A DNA stretch of 23,117 nt, taken from contig CAIRNW010000351.1 of the NCBI GenBank assembly GCA_903879995.1, forward strand, positions 1 through 23,117, in the 5' to 3' direction. Of the stretch, positions 1 through 7,029 are shown piece by piece. Origin of the DNA: an uncultured Bacteroidota bacterium (GTDB lineage Bacteria > Bacteroidota > Bacteroidia > Chitinophagales > Chitinophagaceae). The position numbers were made by a program, and so were the translations under genes. A model generated the notes under the pieces. It saw nothing but the letters and a program-made list of their open reading frames with translations, had not been told where the DNA came from and did not search any database. Position 1 is the stretch's first letter; each line of letters starts with the position of its first letter.

Positions 1-509
1 ACACTTAATTCCTCCCGCAAAGAACGCTTTGATTTAAAATGAAGCGGAGAAACAATATAAAGCCGGTCTCCCTGTTTACATTTTTTTATGGTGGTCAGTA
101 CATCTTCAATATCATCTTTCCGAACTTCTTGTCCTGAGATCGGCGATATCGTATGCCCTACCCTTGCAAATAGCAAGCGGAGGTAATCATAGATTTCGGT
201 AAGACTGCCCACCGTACTGCGAGGCGTTCGAGTAATTACTTTTTGTTCAATTGCAATAGCAGGGCTCAACCCTTTAATGGTATCTACATCGGGCTTGTCC
301 ATTCGGTTTAAAAATTGCCGCGCGTAAGAATTTAAACTTTCTGCATATCGGCGTTGCCCCTCTGCATACAAGGTGTCAATTGCTAACGAAGATTTGCCTG
401 AACCGGACACACCCGTGATCACTACTAATTTGCGACGCGGTATTTCAACGGTCACATTTTTTAAGTTGTGCATACGTGCACCCTTGATCAAAATGGGAGA
501 AAGGTCCAT
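1..509 (-). CDS. uvrA: UvrA, excinuclease ABC subunit A (N-terminal part, cut by window edge)
   Basis: UvrA is the DNA-damage-recognition ATPase of nucleotide excision repair; it works in the cytoplasm with UvrB and UvrC. The visible 169 residues are its N-terminal end and the C-terminal part lies beyond base 1. The reading starts [18 protein letters not shown], the usual opening of the family. The first Walker A motif, GVSGSGKSS, is at residues 33-41. It is followed by the typical UvrA stretch [20 protein letters not shown] and the [20 protein letters not shown] block. I chose the ATG at 509-507 because the conserved IxIKGAR segment begins directly after it; a later ATG at residue 13 would remove this segment. 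The frame is open throughout. It is divergent from the sigma-factor gene, with a -7-like motif 15 bases upstream. Family assignment is very sure. Confidence 0.96.
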   Translation of the reverse strand, partial: MDLSPILIKGARMHNLKNVTVEIPRRKLVVITGVSGSGKSSLAIDTLYAEGQRRYAESLNSYARQFLNRMDKPDVDTIKGLSPAIAIEQKVITRTPRSTVGSLTEIYDYLRLLFARVGHTISPISGQEVRKDDIEDVLTTIKKCKQGDRLYIVSPLHFKSKRSLREELS

Positions 510-524
510 ACGGGGAAATGAGGG

Positions 525-532
525 CAAAGGTA
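525..532 (-). promoter_or_regulatory. Putative promoter -7 element for uvrA (TACCTTTG)
   Basis: The minus strand reads TACCTTTG, an exact match to the Bacteroidota -7 consensus TAnnTTTG. Only 15 bases separate it from the uvrA ATG. No convincing TTTG -33 element lies 19-21 bases further upstream. Initiation would leave a leader of roughly ten bases. This is inferred from the consensus only. Confidence 0.5.
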
Positions 533-617
533 CTGGCAATTAACATTTTTTTGGCGAGGGCAAGCAGGCAATTCCTGCCCAGATCCATTAGTTTCGAAAA
601 AGTAAGTATATTTATCC

Positions 618-719
618 TCCGCATTTGCGGACAAACCAAACAGACGCCTATCGCTACACTTCTACGCAAAACCGGTCGCTAAGCGGCCCTTTATTGAGAA
701 CCAGCTGTTTCCTAACAGC
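618..719 (+). other. Structured leader of the sigma-factor gene: three inverted repeats
   Basis: Three inverted repeats sit in the 226-base gap before the sigma gene. TCCGCA-TT-TGCGGA (618-631) has perfect 6-base arms with a 2-base centre, which suits a protein-binding site better than a hairpin. GGTCG-CTAAG-CGGCC (674-688) forms a 5-pair hairpin with one G-T wobble. GCTGTT-TCCT-AACAGC (704-719) is a perfect 6-pair hairpin with a 4-base loop, ending 16 bases before the ATG. A weak -7-like TATATTTA lies at 607-614 without a good -33. None has a T-tract, so they do not look like intrinsic terminators. A role in regulation is inference. Confidence 0.4.
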
Positions 720-735
720 ACAATGCGTAAAAGTT

Positions 736-1317
736 ATGCAAGTACTCTCCAAATTGACTGATCTTGAATTGATCCAGCTTTTCTGTGCTGGCAACCAACA
801 AGCTATGGAGTCGTTGGTACTCCGTCATAAAGACAAGCTCTACACTTCTATATATTTTCTGGTCAAGGACAAATACCTGGCAGAGGATATTTTTCAGGAC
901 GTCTTTATCAAAATAATTGATACCGTACGTGCCGGACGCTATACCGAGGAAGGAAAATTTCTTCCTTGGGCAATGCGCATTGCCCACAATTGTTGCGTGG
1001 ACCATTTTCGTCGCGTAAAAAGAAGTCCTGTTATTCGTACCGCTGAGAATCAAGATGTGTTTGAAACCTTGAGTTTTACAGTGGAAAATGCCGAGACTCG
1101 CATCATGCGTCGGCAAACACAGGATCGCATCCAGACACTTTTACAACAATTACCCGAGGATCAGCGTGAAGTAATCATTTTACGGCACTACGCGGATATG
1201 AGCTTTAAGGAAATTGCTGCAATAACCAATTGTAGTATCAACACCGCTTTGGGAAGAATGCGTTATGGATTGATCAACCTTCGCAAAATGATGACACAGC
1301 GTCAAATTTCCCTGTAG
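736..1317 (+). CDS. ECF-type RNA polymerase sigma-70 family factor
   Basis: A 193-residue sigma factor that directs RNA polymerase to its own promoter set. Region 2 spans about residues 20-95: the core-binding helix contains DKYLAEDIFQDVFIKII, and the -10-reading part contains FLPWAMRIAHNCCVDHFRR. Region 4 is at about 130-190 and carries LPEDQREVIILRHYADMSF and a helix-turn-helix, EIAAITNCSINTALGRMRYGL. The linker between them is short, as in ECF factors. I placed the start at the ATG at 736 (MQVLSKLTDLELIQLF). The frame stays open back to about 625, but that stretch has no family resemblance and contains inverted repeats. No anti-sigma gene is adjacent: upstream is divergent uvrA, and downstream dsbD converges with a 2-base gap. 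The signal it answers to cannot be read here. Confidence 0.9.
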   Translation: MQVLSKLTDLELIQLFCAGNQQAMESLVLRHKDKLYTSIYFLVKDKYLAEDIFQDVFIKIIDTVRAGRYTEEGKFLPWAMRIAHNCCVDHFRRVKRSPVIRTAENQDVFETLSFTVENAETRIMRRQTQDRIQTLLQQLPEDQREVIILRHYADMSFKEIAAITNCSINTALGRMRYGLINLRKMMTQRQISL

Positions 1318-1319
1318 TA

Positions 1320-3275
1320 CTACTTTCTTTTTTGTGTTTCGTACGCCGTAAGCCCGCATTGTAACCATTCCAGAAATGCAGTTGGCGCAGGAGTATAAAA
1401 CTTTGGAAGACTCAACAATCGTTCATCTGGAGTAAGCATGGCATATTGTGGTTGTGAAGTAGCTCCAAAATTTTGAATCTGGAAGCTGGCCCATTTATCT
1501 CCTACTGTTTCAATTTGTTTCGTAGAGCCATCGGGCATTGTGATAATTTGTTGCTCTGCTAAGGGAAGTTTAACCCGCTCATCCACATAGAGTGAAACAA
1601 CTACAAAAGCATTTCGCAAAAGACTATCAACACGAGGATCCGTCCACACTTTCTCTTCCATTCTACGACAGTTCACACAAGCCCAACCAGTAAAATCAAT
1701 TAATACCGGTTTATCTGCAGCAGCAGCCAACTCCAAGGCCTTTTGATACTCATTATGTAAAGGCTTGAAAACAGAATGGGACTTATCCTGGCTTTTATAT
1801 AATGAGTAAGTCATGGGTGGAGGAAATCCGCTTATCAACTCCAGCTCCGCATATTTTGTTTTAGTAACACCTGGAATCAAATACAAGGTGAAAGATGCAA
1901 ATACCAGTAAAAAGAAATAACGAATAACACTTCGTGCACCACCCACCCGTTGCTGACCTATACGTAACAAGCCTGCTAAATATAAAGTGATAAACAAGCC
2001 TATGACTACCCAGCTTCCAATAAAGATCTCGCGTTTGAGAAAACCCCATTGTTCTACCAGATCAGCATTGGATAAAAACTTTACGGCCAGACCTAGTTCT
2101 ACAAATCCCAACACAATCTTTACATCGGTCATCCATCCGCCAGAACGAGGGAGCGACTGCAACCAGTTTGGAAATAATGCAAAAAGTCCAAATGGCAATC
2201 CTAATGCTAACCCAAATCCGGCAGCTCCTGCTGTCAGTGGCCAGGCTCCTTGCTCAGCAACACCCACTAGCAAGGTTCCCAAAATGGGGCCAGTACATGA
2301 AAAGGAAACAATTGCTAAAGTTGAAGCCATAAAAAAGATGCCCCCTATATTTCCTAACCCGGCCTTTGCGTCCATGCGGTTAGCAAGTCCTGCGGGAAGC
2401 CCAATTTCAAACAAACCAAAAAAGGAAAGAGCAAATACAACAAAGACAGCAAAAAATAAAAGATTCAGCCAAACATTGGTTGAGATATTATTGAATATCT
2501 CTGGACTGATAGCCTTTCCTGCCACATGAAATGGAACGGTCAATAGTACGTAGATCAATACTATGAAAGCGCCATAGAGAATTGCATTAATAATACCTTG
2601 TTTGCGGTCATTCGATTTTTTTGTAAAAAATGTTACAGTAACAGGCACCATAGGAAAAACACAGGGCGTGAGTAATGCAATCAGTCCCCCCAATACACCG
2701 AGTAAAAAAATACTCCATAAACTTTTTTGAGTAGTACCCTGATCACCACATGGAGCAATTGGCGAAGCCAATTGAATGCTAGAGCGTCGGATATTCTCCT
2801 GGGCTTGTCCACCCTCTAGAGACACTACAAAAACAGATGGGGTAGCAGGATAAATTTCCTGATCACGGCCGTATGTATATAGCAAAGTGCCCTGGATCGA
2901 AGCAGGTACTACTCCTCTGATTTCTATTACTGTGCTCCAAGTAATGGATCCCTCCTGCCACTCTACCTCCTGCGACAATAATTCACTGTTAACCCGTTGA
3001 GATTTCCCCTCCTGTTTCAACGGTTCCACAAGTTGTATGGCTGAGTCGCCAAACTGAATTTGTGCAGCAGGTTGATCAAATAATAATTGTTGAGGTGTAT
3101 AAAGTGACCAACCCTTGTTTAGCGTAGTCGTGAAAACTAATCGATACTGTTGTGAACCCACTTTTTCTGTACGTGATTTCCAAACTGGGTTTCCATCAAT
3201 TTCCGTTTGCCCAAATGCAAATGGAGAAAGGAAATTTAGTAGTAACGAACAAAGCAGGATTTGGCGAAGTAGCAT
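1320..3275 (-). CDS. dsbD: DsbD-type thiol:disulfide interchange protein (protein-disulfide reductase)
   Basis: An inner-membrane protein of 651 residues that carries electrons from cytoplasmic thioredoxin to periplasmic thiol proteins. Order of parts: signal segment (1-22); a DsbD N-terminal immunoglobulin-like domain (about 28-152); the eight-helix DsbD/CcdA membrane domain (about 184-470), with redox cysteines in LLTPCVFPM (Cys205) and SFSCTGP (Cys327); and a C-terminal thioredoxin domain (about 505-640) with CVNC at 533-536 and a cis-proline-like SQPQY. The odd feature is the N-terminal domain. Aligned without gaps to the small protein encoded just upstream (3279-3728), its two redox cysteines are Gly136 and Ile141, so this domain cannot do the usual dithiol exchange. 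It starts 3 bases after the stop of that upstream gene, so the two are probably co-translated. Downstream it converges with the sigma-factor gene. Confidence 0.93.
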   Translation of the reverse strand: MLLRQILLCSLLLNFLSPFAFGQTEIDGNPVWKSRTEKVGSQQYRLVFTTTLNKGWSLYTPQQLLFDQPAAQIQFGDSAIQLVEPLKQEGKSQRVNSELLSQEVEWQEGSITWSTVIEIRGVVPASIQGTLLYTYGRDQEIYPATPSVFVVSLEGGQAQENIRRSSIQLASPIAPCGDQGTTQKSLWSIFLLGVLGGLIALLTPCVFPMVPVTVTFFTKKSNDRKQGIINAILYGAFIVLIYVLLTVPFHVAGKAISPEIFNNISTNVWLNLLFFAVFVVFALSFFGLFEIGLPAGLANRMDAKAGLGNIGGIFFMASTLAIVSFSCTGPILGTLLVGVAEQGAWPLTAGAAGFGLALGLPFGLFALFPNWLQSLPRSGGWMTDVKIVLGFVELGLAVKFLSNADLVEQWGFLKREIFIGSWVVIGLFITLYLAGLLRIGQQRVGGARSVIRYFFLLVFASFTLYLIPGVTKTKYAELELISGFPPPMTYSLYKSQDKSHSVFKPLHNEYQKALELAAAADKPVLIDFTGWACVNCRRMEEKVWTDPRVDSLLRNAFVVVSLYVDERVKLPLAEQQIITMPDGSTKQIETVGDKWASFQIQNFGATSQPQYAMLTPDERLLSLPKFYTPAPTAFLEWLQCGLTAYETQKRK

Positions 3276-3278
3276 CTG

Positions 3279-3728
3279 TTACTTTAAAGAGATAGTAAAA
3301 GGTACCTTTTTAGGAGGAAGACATTTTTCGTCATCACAGGTCTGGTATTCTACGGTACCTGATAAAGCAGTTTTAACCTTTGCCTTTAATTCTACCGTTT
3401 GAACAAAAGTGACCTGTCCAGAATACTGGTGTGCAGTTACACCCAGTGTAGCATCCTTATAACGCTCCATTTTACCCACTTCACGAATTTTACCCTTTAA
3501 TTGCACAAGGGGATTTTGATTCCAAACAAACTCAGTAGGAATTGCAATGGCGTCTGCAGGTTGTTGTTGAGAGTAGAGATGCCAACCCTGGATGATGGTT
3601 GCTTTCATTTCCACTTCAAAAGTTTTATCACCTGATTTCTTGGCAGTAAATGTCCAACTCACTGGATTAGGTTGTGCCATTACTTGATACTGAAAAAAGA
3701 GTGCAATTACTGAGATCAATAATTTCAT
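3279..3728 (-). CDS. Stand-alone DsbD N-terminal (DsbD-alpha-like) redox domain, secreted
   Basis: A 149-residue exported protein. Residues 1-18 form a signal peptide ending in VMAQ; the rest resembles the immunoglobulin-like DsbD_N domain. The family's active-site pair is present as YQTCDDEKCLPPKK, with Cys131 and Cys136. In DsbD this pair accepts electrons from the thioredoxin domain and passes them to client proteins. The domain is homologous over its whole length to residues about 28-152 of the DsbD encoded just downstream (shared GWxLY near the front and GTxxY...F..SL at the end), but that fused copy lacks both cysteines. I infer that this protein is the mobile working alpha domain of a split DsbD relay. 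It sits 12 bases after purQ and 3 bases before dsbD in the operon. The family call is sure; the partner relation is inference. Confidence 0.85.
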   Translation of the reverse strand: MKLLISVIALFFQYQVMAQPNPVSWTFTAKKSGDKTFEVEMKATIIQGWHLYSQQQPADAIAIPTEFVWNQNPLVQLKGKIREVGKMERYKDATLGVTAHQYSGQVTFVQTVELKAKVKTALSGTVEYQTCDDEKCLPPKKVPFTISLK

Positions 3729-3740
3729 GTTCGTAACTTT

Positions 3741-4415
3741 TTATTTAACTAGTTCCCCCGCCATCAATAATTCTTGAAAAATAGCTCTCCCATCGGTATT
3801 ACCCAATGCAGCTGAACAAGCTCGTTCAGGATGCGGCATCATTCCAAAAATAGTTCGGGTTTCATTACAAATACCTGCAATATTCAATGTAGATCCGTTA
3901 GGATTAGCGGTATCTGTAACAACTCCGTTTTCGGTACAATAAGTGAATATAATTTGATTATTTTTTTGTAGTTGTTGTAATAATTCAGGAGACCCGTGAT
4001 ACCTTCCTTCGCCGTGTGCAATCGGAATTTTATATACCTGACCGGCTGGATCTTTAATGAATGTATTTTGACAAACAAACTGTTGATTGGCATTTCGAAG
4101 CAGAGCACCCGGTAGCAAATGCGATTCGCACAAAATTTGAAATCCGTTACAAACTCCAAATACTTTTCCTCCTTTTTGCGCAAAGGCTATCACCGATTGC
4201 ATCATGGGGCTAAAGCGAGCAATGGCCCCACAACGAAGGTAGTCGCCATAGGAAAAACCTCCTGGCAGGACAATACAATCGTCTGTAGTAAATGCAGAGA
4301 GATCCCGGTCTTTATGCCATAACATGATTACCTCTTGTCCTAAATCGTCTTGTAAGGCATCACGCATATCCGCGTCACAATTAGAACCAGGAAACACAAC
4401 CACGCCAAACTTCAT
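3741..4415 (-). CDS. purQ: PurQ, glutaminase subunit of phosphoribosylformylglycinamidine synthase
   Basis: PurQ hydrolyses glutamine and supplies ammonia to PurL for the fourth step of de novo purine synthesis (FGAR to FGAM). The 224 residues match the length of the separate-subunit form, so the genome should also carry stand-alone purL and purS, which are not in this window. The class I glutamine amidotransferase triad is visible: Cys89 in GVCNGFQIL, and His195 and Glu197 in MMPHPER. Other family marks are VVFPGSNCD at the start and LPGGFSYGDYLRCGAIA at 50-66. It lies inside a tight operon between a membrane protein (11-base gap) and the stand-alone DsbD domain (12-base gap). No other purine gene is adjacent. 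Confidence 0.97.
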   Translation of the reverse strand: MKFGVVVFPGSNCDADMRDALQDDLGQEVIMLWHKDRDLSAFTTDDCIVLPGGFSYGDYLRCGAIARFSPMMQSVIAFAQKGGKVFGVCNGFQILCESHLLPGALLRNANQQFVCQNTFIKDPAGQVYKIPIAHGEGRYHGSPELLQQLQKNNQIIFTYCTENGVVTDTANPNGSTLNIAGICNETRTIFGMMPHPERACSAALGNTDGRAIFQELLMAGELVK

Positions 4416-4426
4416 ACTGATAATAA

Positions 4427-5431
4427 TTAGGGTCCAAAGATAACCTTTCCACCTGAGCCAGTGTACTGATTTAGGAGTACAAATAAAAAACTAATCCAGA
4501 AAAAGAGCAGCGGGAATATCCGAAAGGAGGTATAATAATAAAAGGATGCATGGTATGCGGACAAGGGTATCAGCAGGATCATCCAACCCGTATAAGGGGC
4601 GGTTGAAAACAAGGGCATAAAAAACCCAAACAGCAAAAGCATAAAAAAAACAGTCCACCCGCGACGAACCTGAATTAGCATTTTTCTTACCTGATCCTGT
4701 ATTTGGTAGAACCCAATCAAAAATGGCAGCAGCAAAATAAATAACAAGCCTCCAAACCACACGGGTGGTACAGTAGTGGGCAATGAGAACGGAATGATAA
4801 AATAGTTAGAAAATTGCGCTAGTTGATCGGTCCAAAATAGCCCAATTAGTAAAAAATAAATAGGCGTTAGCAAACCCAGGAATGAAATAAGAACTTCCTG
4901 AATTTTTACCGGACGGATGATAAGAAGAGAAAAAATAAACCAAGCAGCAAGCCAAATGGTAGGCGGATAAATAAAAACACCCAGGCCAATGGCTAACCCG
5001 CGGTTGAAAAGTGGCTTGCGAATATCAGCCAGAGAATAACTTTCAAAAAGATGGGCCAAAAGAAATAAAATCAAAAGGTTGATTAGTAAAGGGGCACTCC
5101 AAATGGACCAGGTGGGCAATAATGAGGTTCCTAATATATAAGCCATCCCCGGTAAATCTGTGGGACGGCTTGTCATACGATGCCGATTAAAAAAATAATT
5201 GAGATAAATGGCCTGGGCAAATAAAATTAAAAATGTCAGCAAAGAAAAAAGAAGTGGTGCAAGTGAAGTTTGTGCTATTATCCACTGCGTAATTTTCCCA
5301 AACAAGATACCTTCATTTTTATCAACTACCGGGAGCGTAGGAGCCAGGAAAAGCGGAAGCTTTACAACCACTGCAAAAATCAGTAAAAGAACAGGGGTGT
5401 AAGGACTCTTCTTATAAAATAAAGCAATCAA
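4427..5431 (-). CDS. Polytopic inner-membrane protein, DUF6427-like
   Basis: A 334-residue, very hydrophobic protein with about nine or ten membrane segments and short loops. The opening MIALFYKKSPYTPVLLLIF followed by VVKLPLFLAP resembles the Bacteroidota family DUF6427, which has no known function. I see no catalytic motif. The start is a TTG at 5431-5429: no ATG or GTG is available before the conserved opening, and the next internal methionine is near residue 86, after three membrane segments. It begins 11 bases after the stop of the secreted unknown and ends 11 bases before purQ, so translation is likely coupled. It has no obvious functional link to purine synthesis. The call as a real membrane protein is sure; the family name is from recall of its pattern. 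Confidence 0.75.
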   Translation of the reverse strand: MIALFYKKSPYTPVLLLIFAVVVKLPLFLAPTLPVVDKNEGILFGKITQWIIAQTSLAPLLFSLLTFLILFAQAIYLNYFFNRHRMTSRPTDLPGMAYILGTSLLPTWSIWSAPLLINLLILFLLAHLFESYSLADIRKPLFNRGLAIGLGVFIYPPTIWLAAWFIFSLLIIRPVKIQEVLISFLGLLTPIYFLLIGLFWTDQLAQFSNYFIIPFSLPTTVPPVWFGGLLFILLLPFLIGFYQIQDQVRKMLIQVRRGWTVFFMLLLFGFFMPLFSTAPYTGWMILLIPLSAYHASFYYYTSFRIFPLLFFWISFLFVLLNQYTGSGGKVIFGP

Positions 5432-5442
5432 GAATGCAGGGT

Positions 5443-6975
5443 TTAATTGTACTCAACTTTTGCAAAACAAATATACCCCCGGTATACTGTTGGGATAATC
5501 ATAATTCGGGAACTAACCTGTTTTCCTCGCGCAGGCATAAATTGATGTCCGTTATCTAAATTTTTCAATGCGGGATTTCTGGCTGCCTGCCCATCTGCGC
5601 GAATTACAATATCACTTAAAAGTTTATCCCTTCGCTCTTGCTGATTATATAACACATGTAACTCACCTCCCGTATTCATGAGTTGAAAGGATAACAAATC
5701 GTCCGTTTCGTCATCAAATTGGGACTTACTAATTACCTGACTCCACTCCAATTGACCTGTAGGGCTGAAAGATTGGAGTAAAACATTATCAGCATGAAAG
5801 CGTACGGCTTGCTGATTGCGGGGAACACTTCCCCACCACATCCGATTGGAGTAAGGAGACACATAAAAATTATTCATTCCCCAAAATGGCGAGCCATATA
5901 AATAATCCCACCGATTCCAGGTATTAGCCCTTGAAGTAGTATAATAAGATTCGCTGCCAATCAACAACCCCCCATCACGTCTTGAAATAAGATGACGTAT
6001 AAAGTAGTCATTAAAGGCCGTTTTTGTGGTGGCATTACCTTTAGCCTCTTGCCGCAGTTGGTCTGAAAAAGTATATAACTGCTCCACTTGCGGAGAAGCA
6101 GTTGGCTTATGATAAATCAAAAAATAACATCCATCAATACCTGCTCTTCGTTCCCGACTAAAAAGTGAAGTAAGGATATAGCGCTTGTTATAATTATCAA
6201 TCTTGAGTCGCAGATTATCTAGCCAGTTGCCATCGATAGACAGCGGATACGAAACCAGTGTATCAACACCCGGTTTCAAATAGAGCAGGGCGGCATTTGA
6301 GATGTTATCATTAAAAGTTCGCTGGAAACGTGTCATTACCAGGGATCCCTCGTTATCCAGCTCAATATCGCCCAGCTGCACGTTTCGATCCTCCATGGGA
6401 ATAAAGTGCTCATACTTTTTTATCAAATCCATTTGCTCATTAAAAAGCAGCGTAGACATTCGATAAAGCCCCCGGTCCCGTGTATTAATTTTCACCAAGG
6501 CAATCTTGCGCTTGTCTTCGCTCCCTGCAACTGCATATAAACGATTGTCAGAAGTAAACCCAATGTGCGTAGTATCGAGCTCTATGAGTTCGCCCATCCG
6601 TTTTCCCAGCTTATCCAATTTTGCCGCCACACAGTACACCACATTTTTTCGTTCGTACTGAAAAATCATCCAGCTATGTTCAGGGTAGGCAAAAAAATCA
6701 ACATTGATTGTTTTATCTGGATTAGGCAGGTAGCCCAGTTCCTCTTTGTTCGTGACCTGCATCTCCTCGTCCATTACAGAGATCCAACTGCGGGCACGAT
6801 TATTTTTAAATACTAAAAAGTTACCCCCCACCCGACCGATAATCTCAAAATTGAGACGCCTGTTGTCGTCTTTTTCAGGATCGGAATAAATAATGCGCTG
6901 TCCGAACGAGTGTTCGTGTAATAGACTTAAGGCTAATACTGCAGCCAGGGCAAATAGTTTTGCTAGTTTTTGCAT
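5443..6975 (-). CDS. Secreted or lipid-free exported protein of unknown function
   Basis: I do not recognise this 510-residue protein beyond its likeness to unnamed exported proteins of the Chitinophagaceae. Residues 1-25 form a signal peptide (hydrophobic LFALAAVLALSLL, then HSFGQ) with no lipobox cysteine. The rest is soluble and beta-rich, with repeated strand-turn-strand blocks such as NRLYAVAGSEDKRKIALVKI and LGDIELDNEGSLVMTRF, suggesting a beta-propeller-like fold (inference). Residues 343-383 form a striking Tyr/Trp/Asn/Arg-rich patch (NRWDYLYGSPFWGMNNFY and SPYSNRMWWG) that may be a surface loop. There are few cysteines. It is first in the five-gene operon that ends with dsbD, and a TAACTTTA -7-like motif sits 7 bases before its ATG. 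It could be a cell-envelope protein needing the downstream Dsb system, but nothing proves that. Confidence 0.7.
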   Translation of the reverse strand: MQKLAKLFALAAVLALSLLHEHSFGQRIIYSDPEKDDNRRLNFEIIGRVGGNFLVFKNNRARSWISVMDEEMQVTNKEELGYLPNPDKTINVDFFAYPEHSWMIFQYERKNVVYCVAAKLDKLGKRMGELIELDTTHIGFTSDNRLYAVAGSEDKRKIALVKINTRDRGLYRMSTLLFNEQMDLIKKYEHFIPMEDRNVQLGDIELDNEGSLVMTRFQRTFNDNISNAALLYLKPGVDTLVSYPLSIDGNWLDNLRLKIDNYNKRYILTSLFSRERRAGIDGCYFLIYHKPTASPQVEQLYTFSDQLRQEAKGNATTKTAFNDYFIRHLISRRDGGLLIGSESYYTTSRANTWNRWDYLYGSPFWGMNNFYVSPYSNRMWWGSVPRNQQAVRFHADNVLLQSFSPTGQLEWSQVISKSQFDDETDDLLSFQLMNTGGELHVLYNQQERRDKLLSDIVIRADGQAARNPALKNLDNGHQFMPARGKQVSSRIMIIPTVYRGYICFAKVEYN

Positions 6976-6982
6976 AGCACCA

Positions 6983-6990
6983 TAAAGTTA
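6983..6990 (-). promoter_or_regulatory. Putative -7 element for the five-gene minus-strand operon (TAACTTTA)
   Basis: The minus strand reads TAACTTTA, five of six fixed positions of TAnnTTTG, with 7 bases between it and the ATG at 6975. I see no clear -33 TTTG at the right spacing. It lies inside the same 54-base divergent gap as the kup promoter, and the two would compete for polymerase. Confidence 0.35.
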
Positions 6991-6997
6991 CCTCGAA

Positions 6998-7025
6998 TTG
7001 ATTAACATTTTTGCCTATACCTTTG
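6998..7025 (+). promoter_or_regulatory. Putative kup promoter (TTG-N17-TACCTTTG)
   Basis: TACCTTTG at 7018-7025 matches the Bacteroidota -7 consensus exactly. A TTG at 6998-7000 is a possible -33 part, but the 17-base spacing is shorter than the usual 19-21. Only 4 bases separate the -7 motif from the GTG start of kup, so initiation would fall at or next to the start codon, giving a leaderless message. Confidence 0.45.
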
Positions 7026-7029
7026 TTGT

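Noticed and set aside
564..578. Short inverted repeat GCAGG-CAATT-CCTGC in the uvrA/sigma gap.
   Set aside because: Five-base arms are expected by chance at this scale and it has no T-tract or clear position relative to a promoter.
625..735. Possible 37-residue N-terminal extension of the sigma factor from a TTG at 625.
   Set aside because: The extension has no likeness to sigma region 1 or 2, and the DNA contains inverted repeats that fit a leader better. The ATG at 736 gives the usual ECF length.
1987..2529. A 180-codon plus-strand open frame opposite the DsbD membrane domain.
   Set aside because: Composition (Pro/Asn/Lys/Ser-rich) is typical of an antisense shadow of hydrophobic codons; DsbD is unmistakable.
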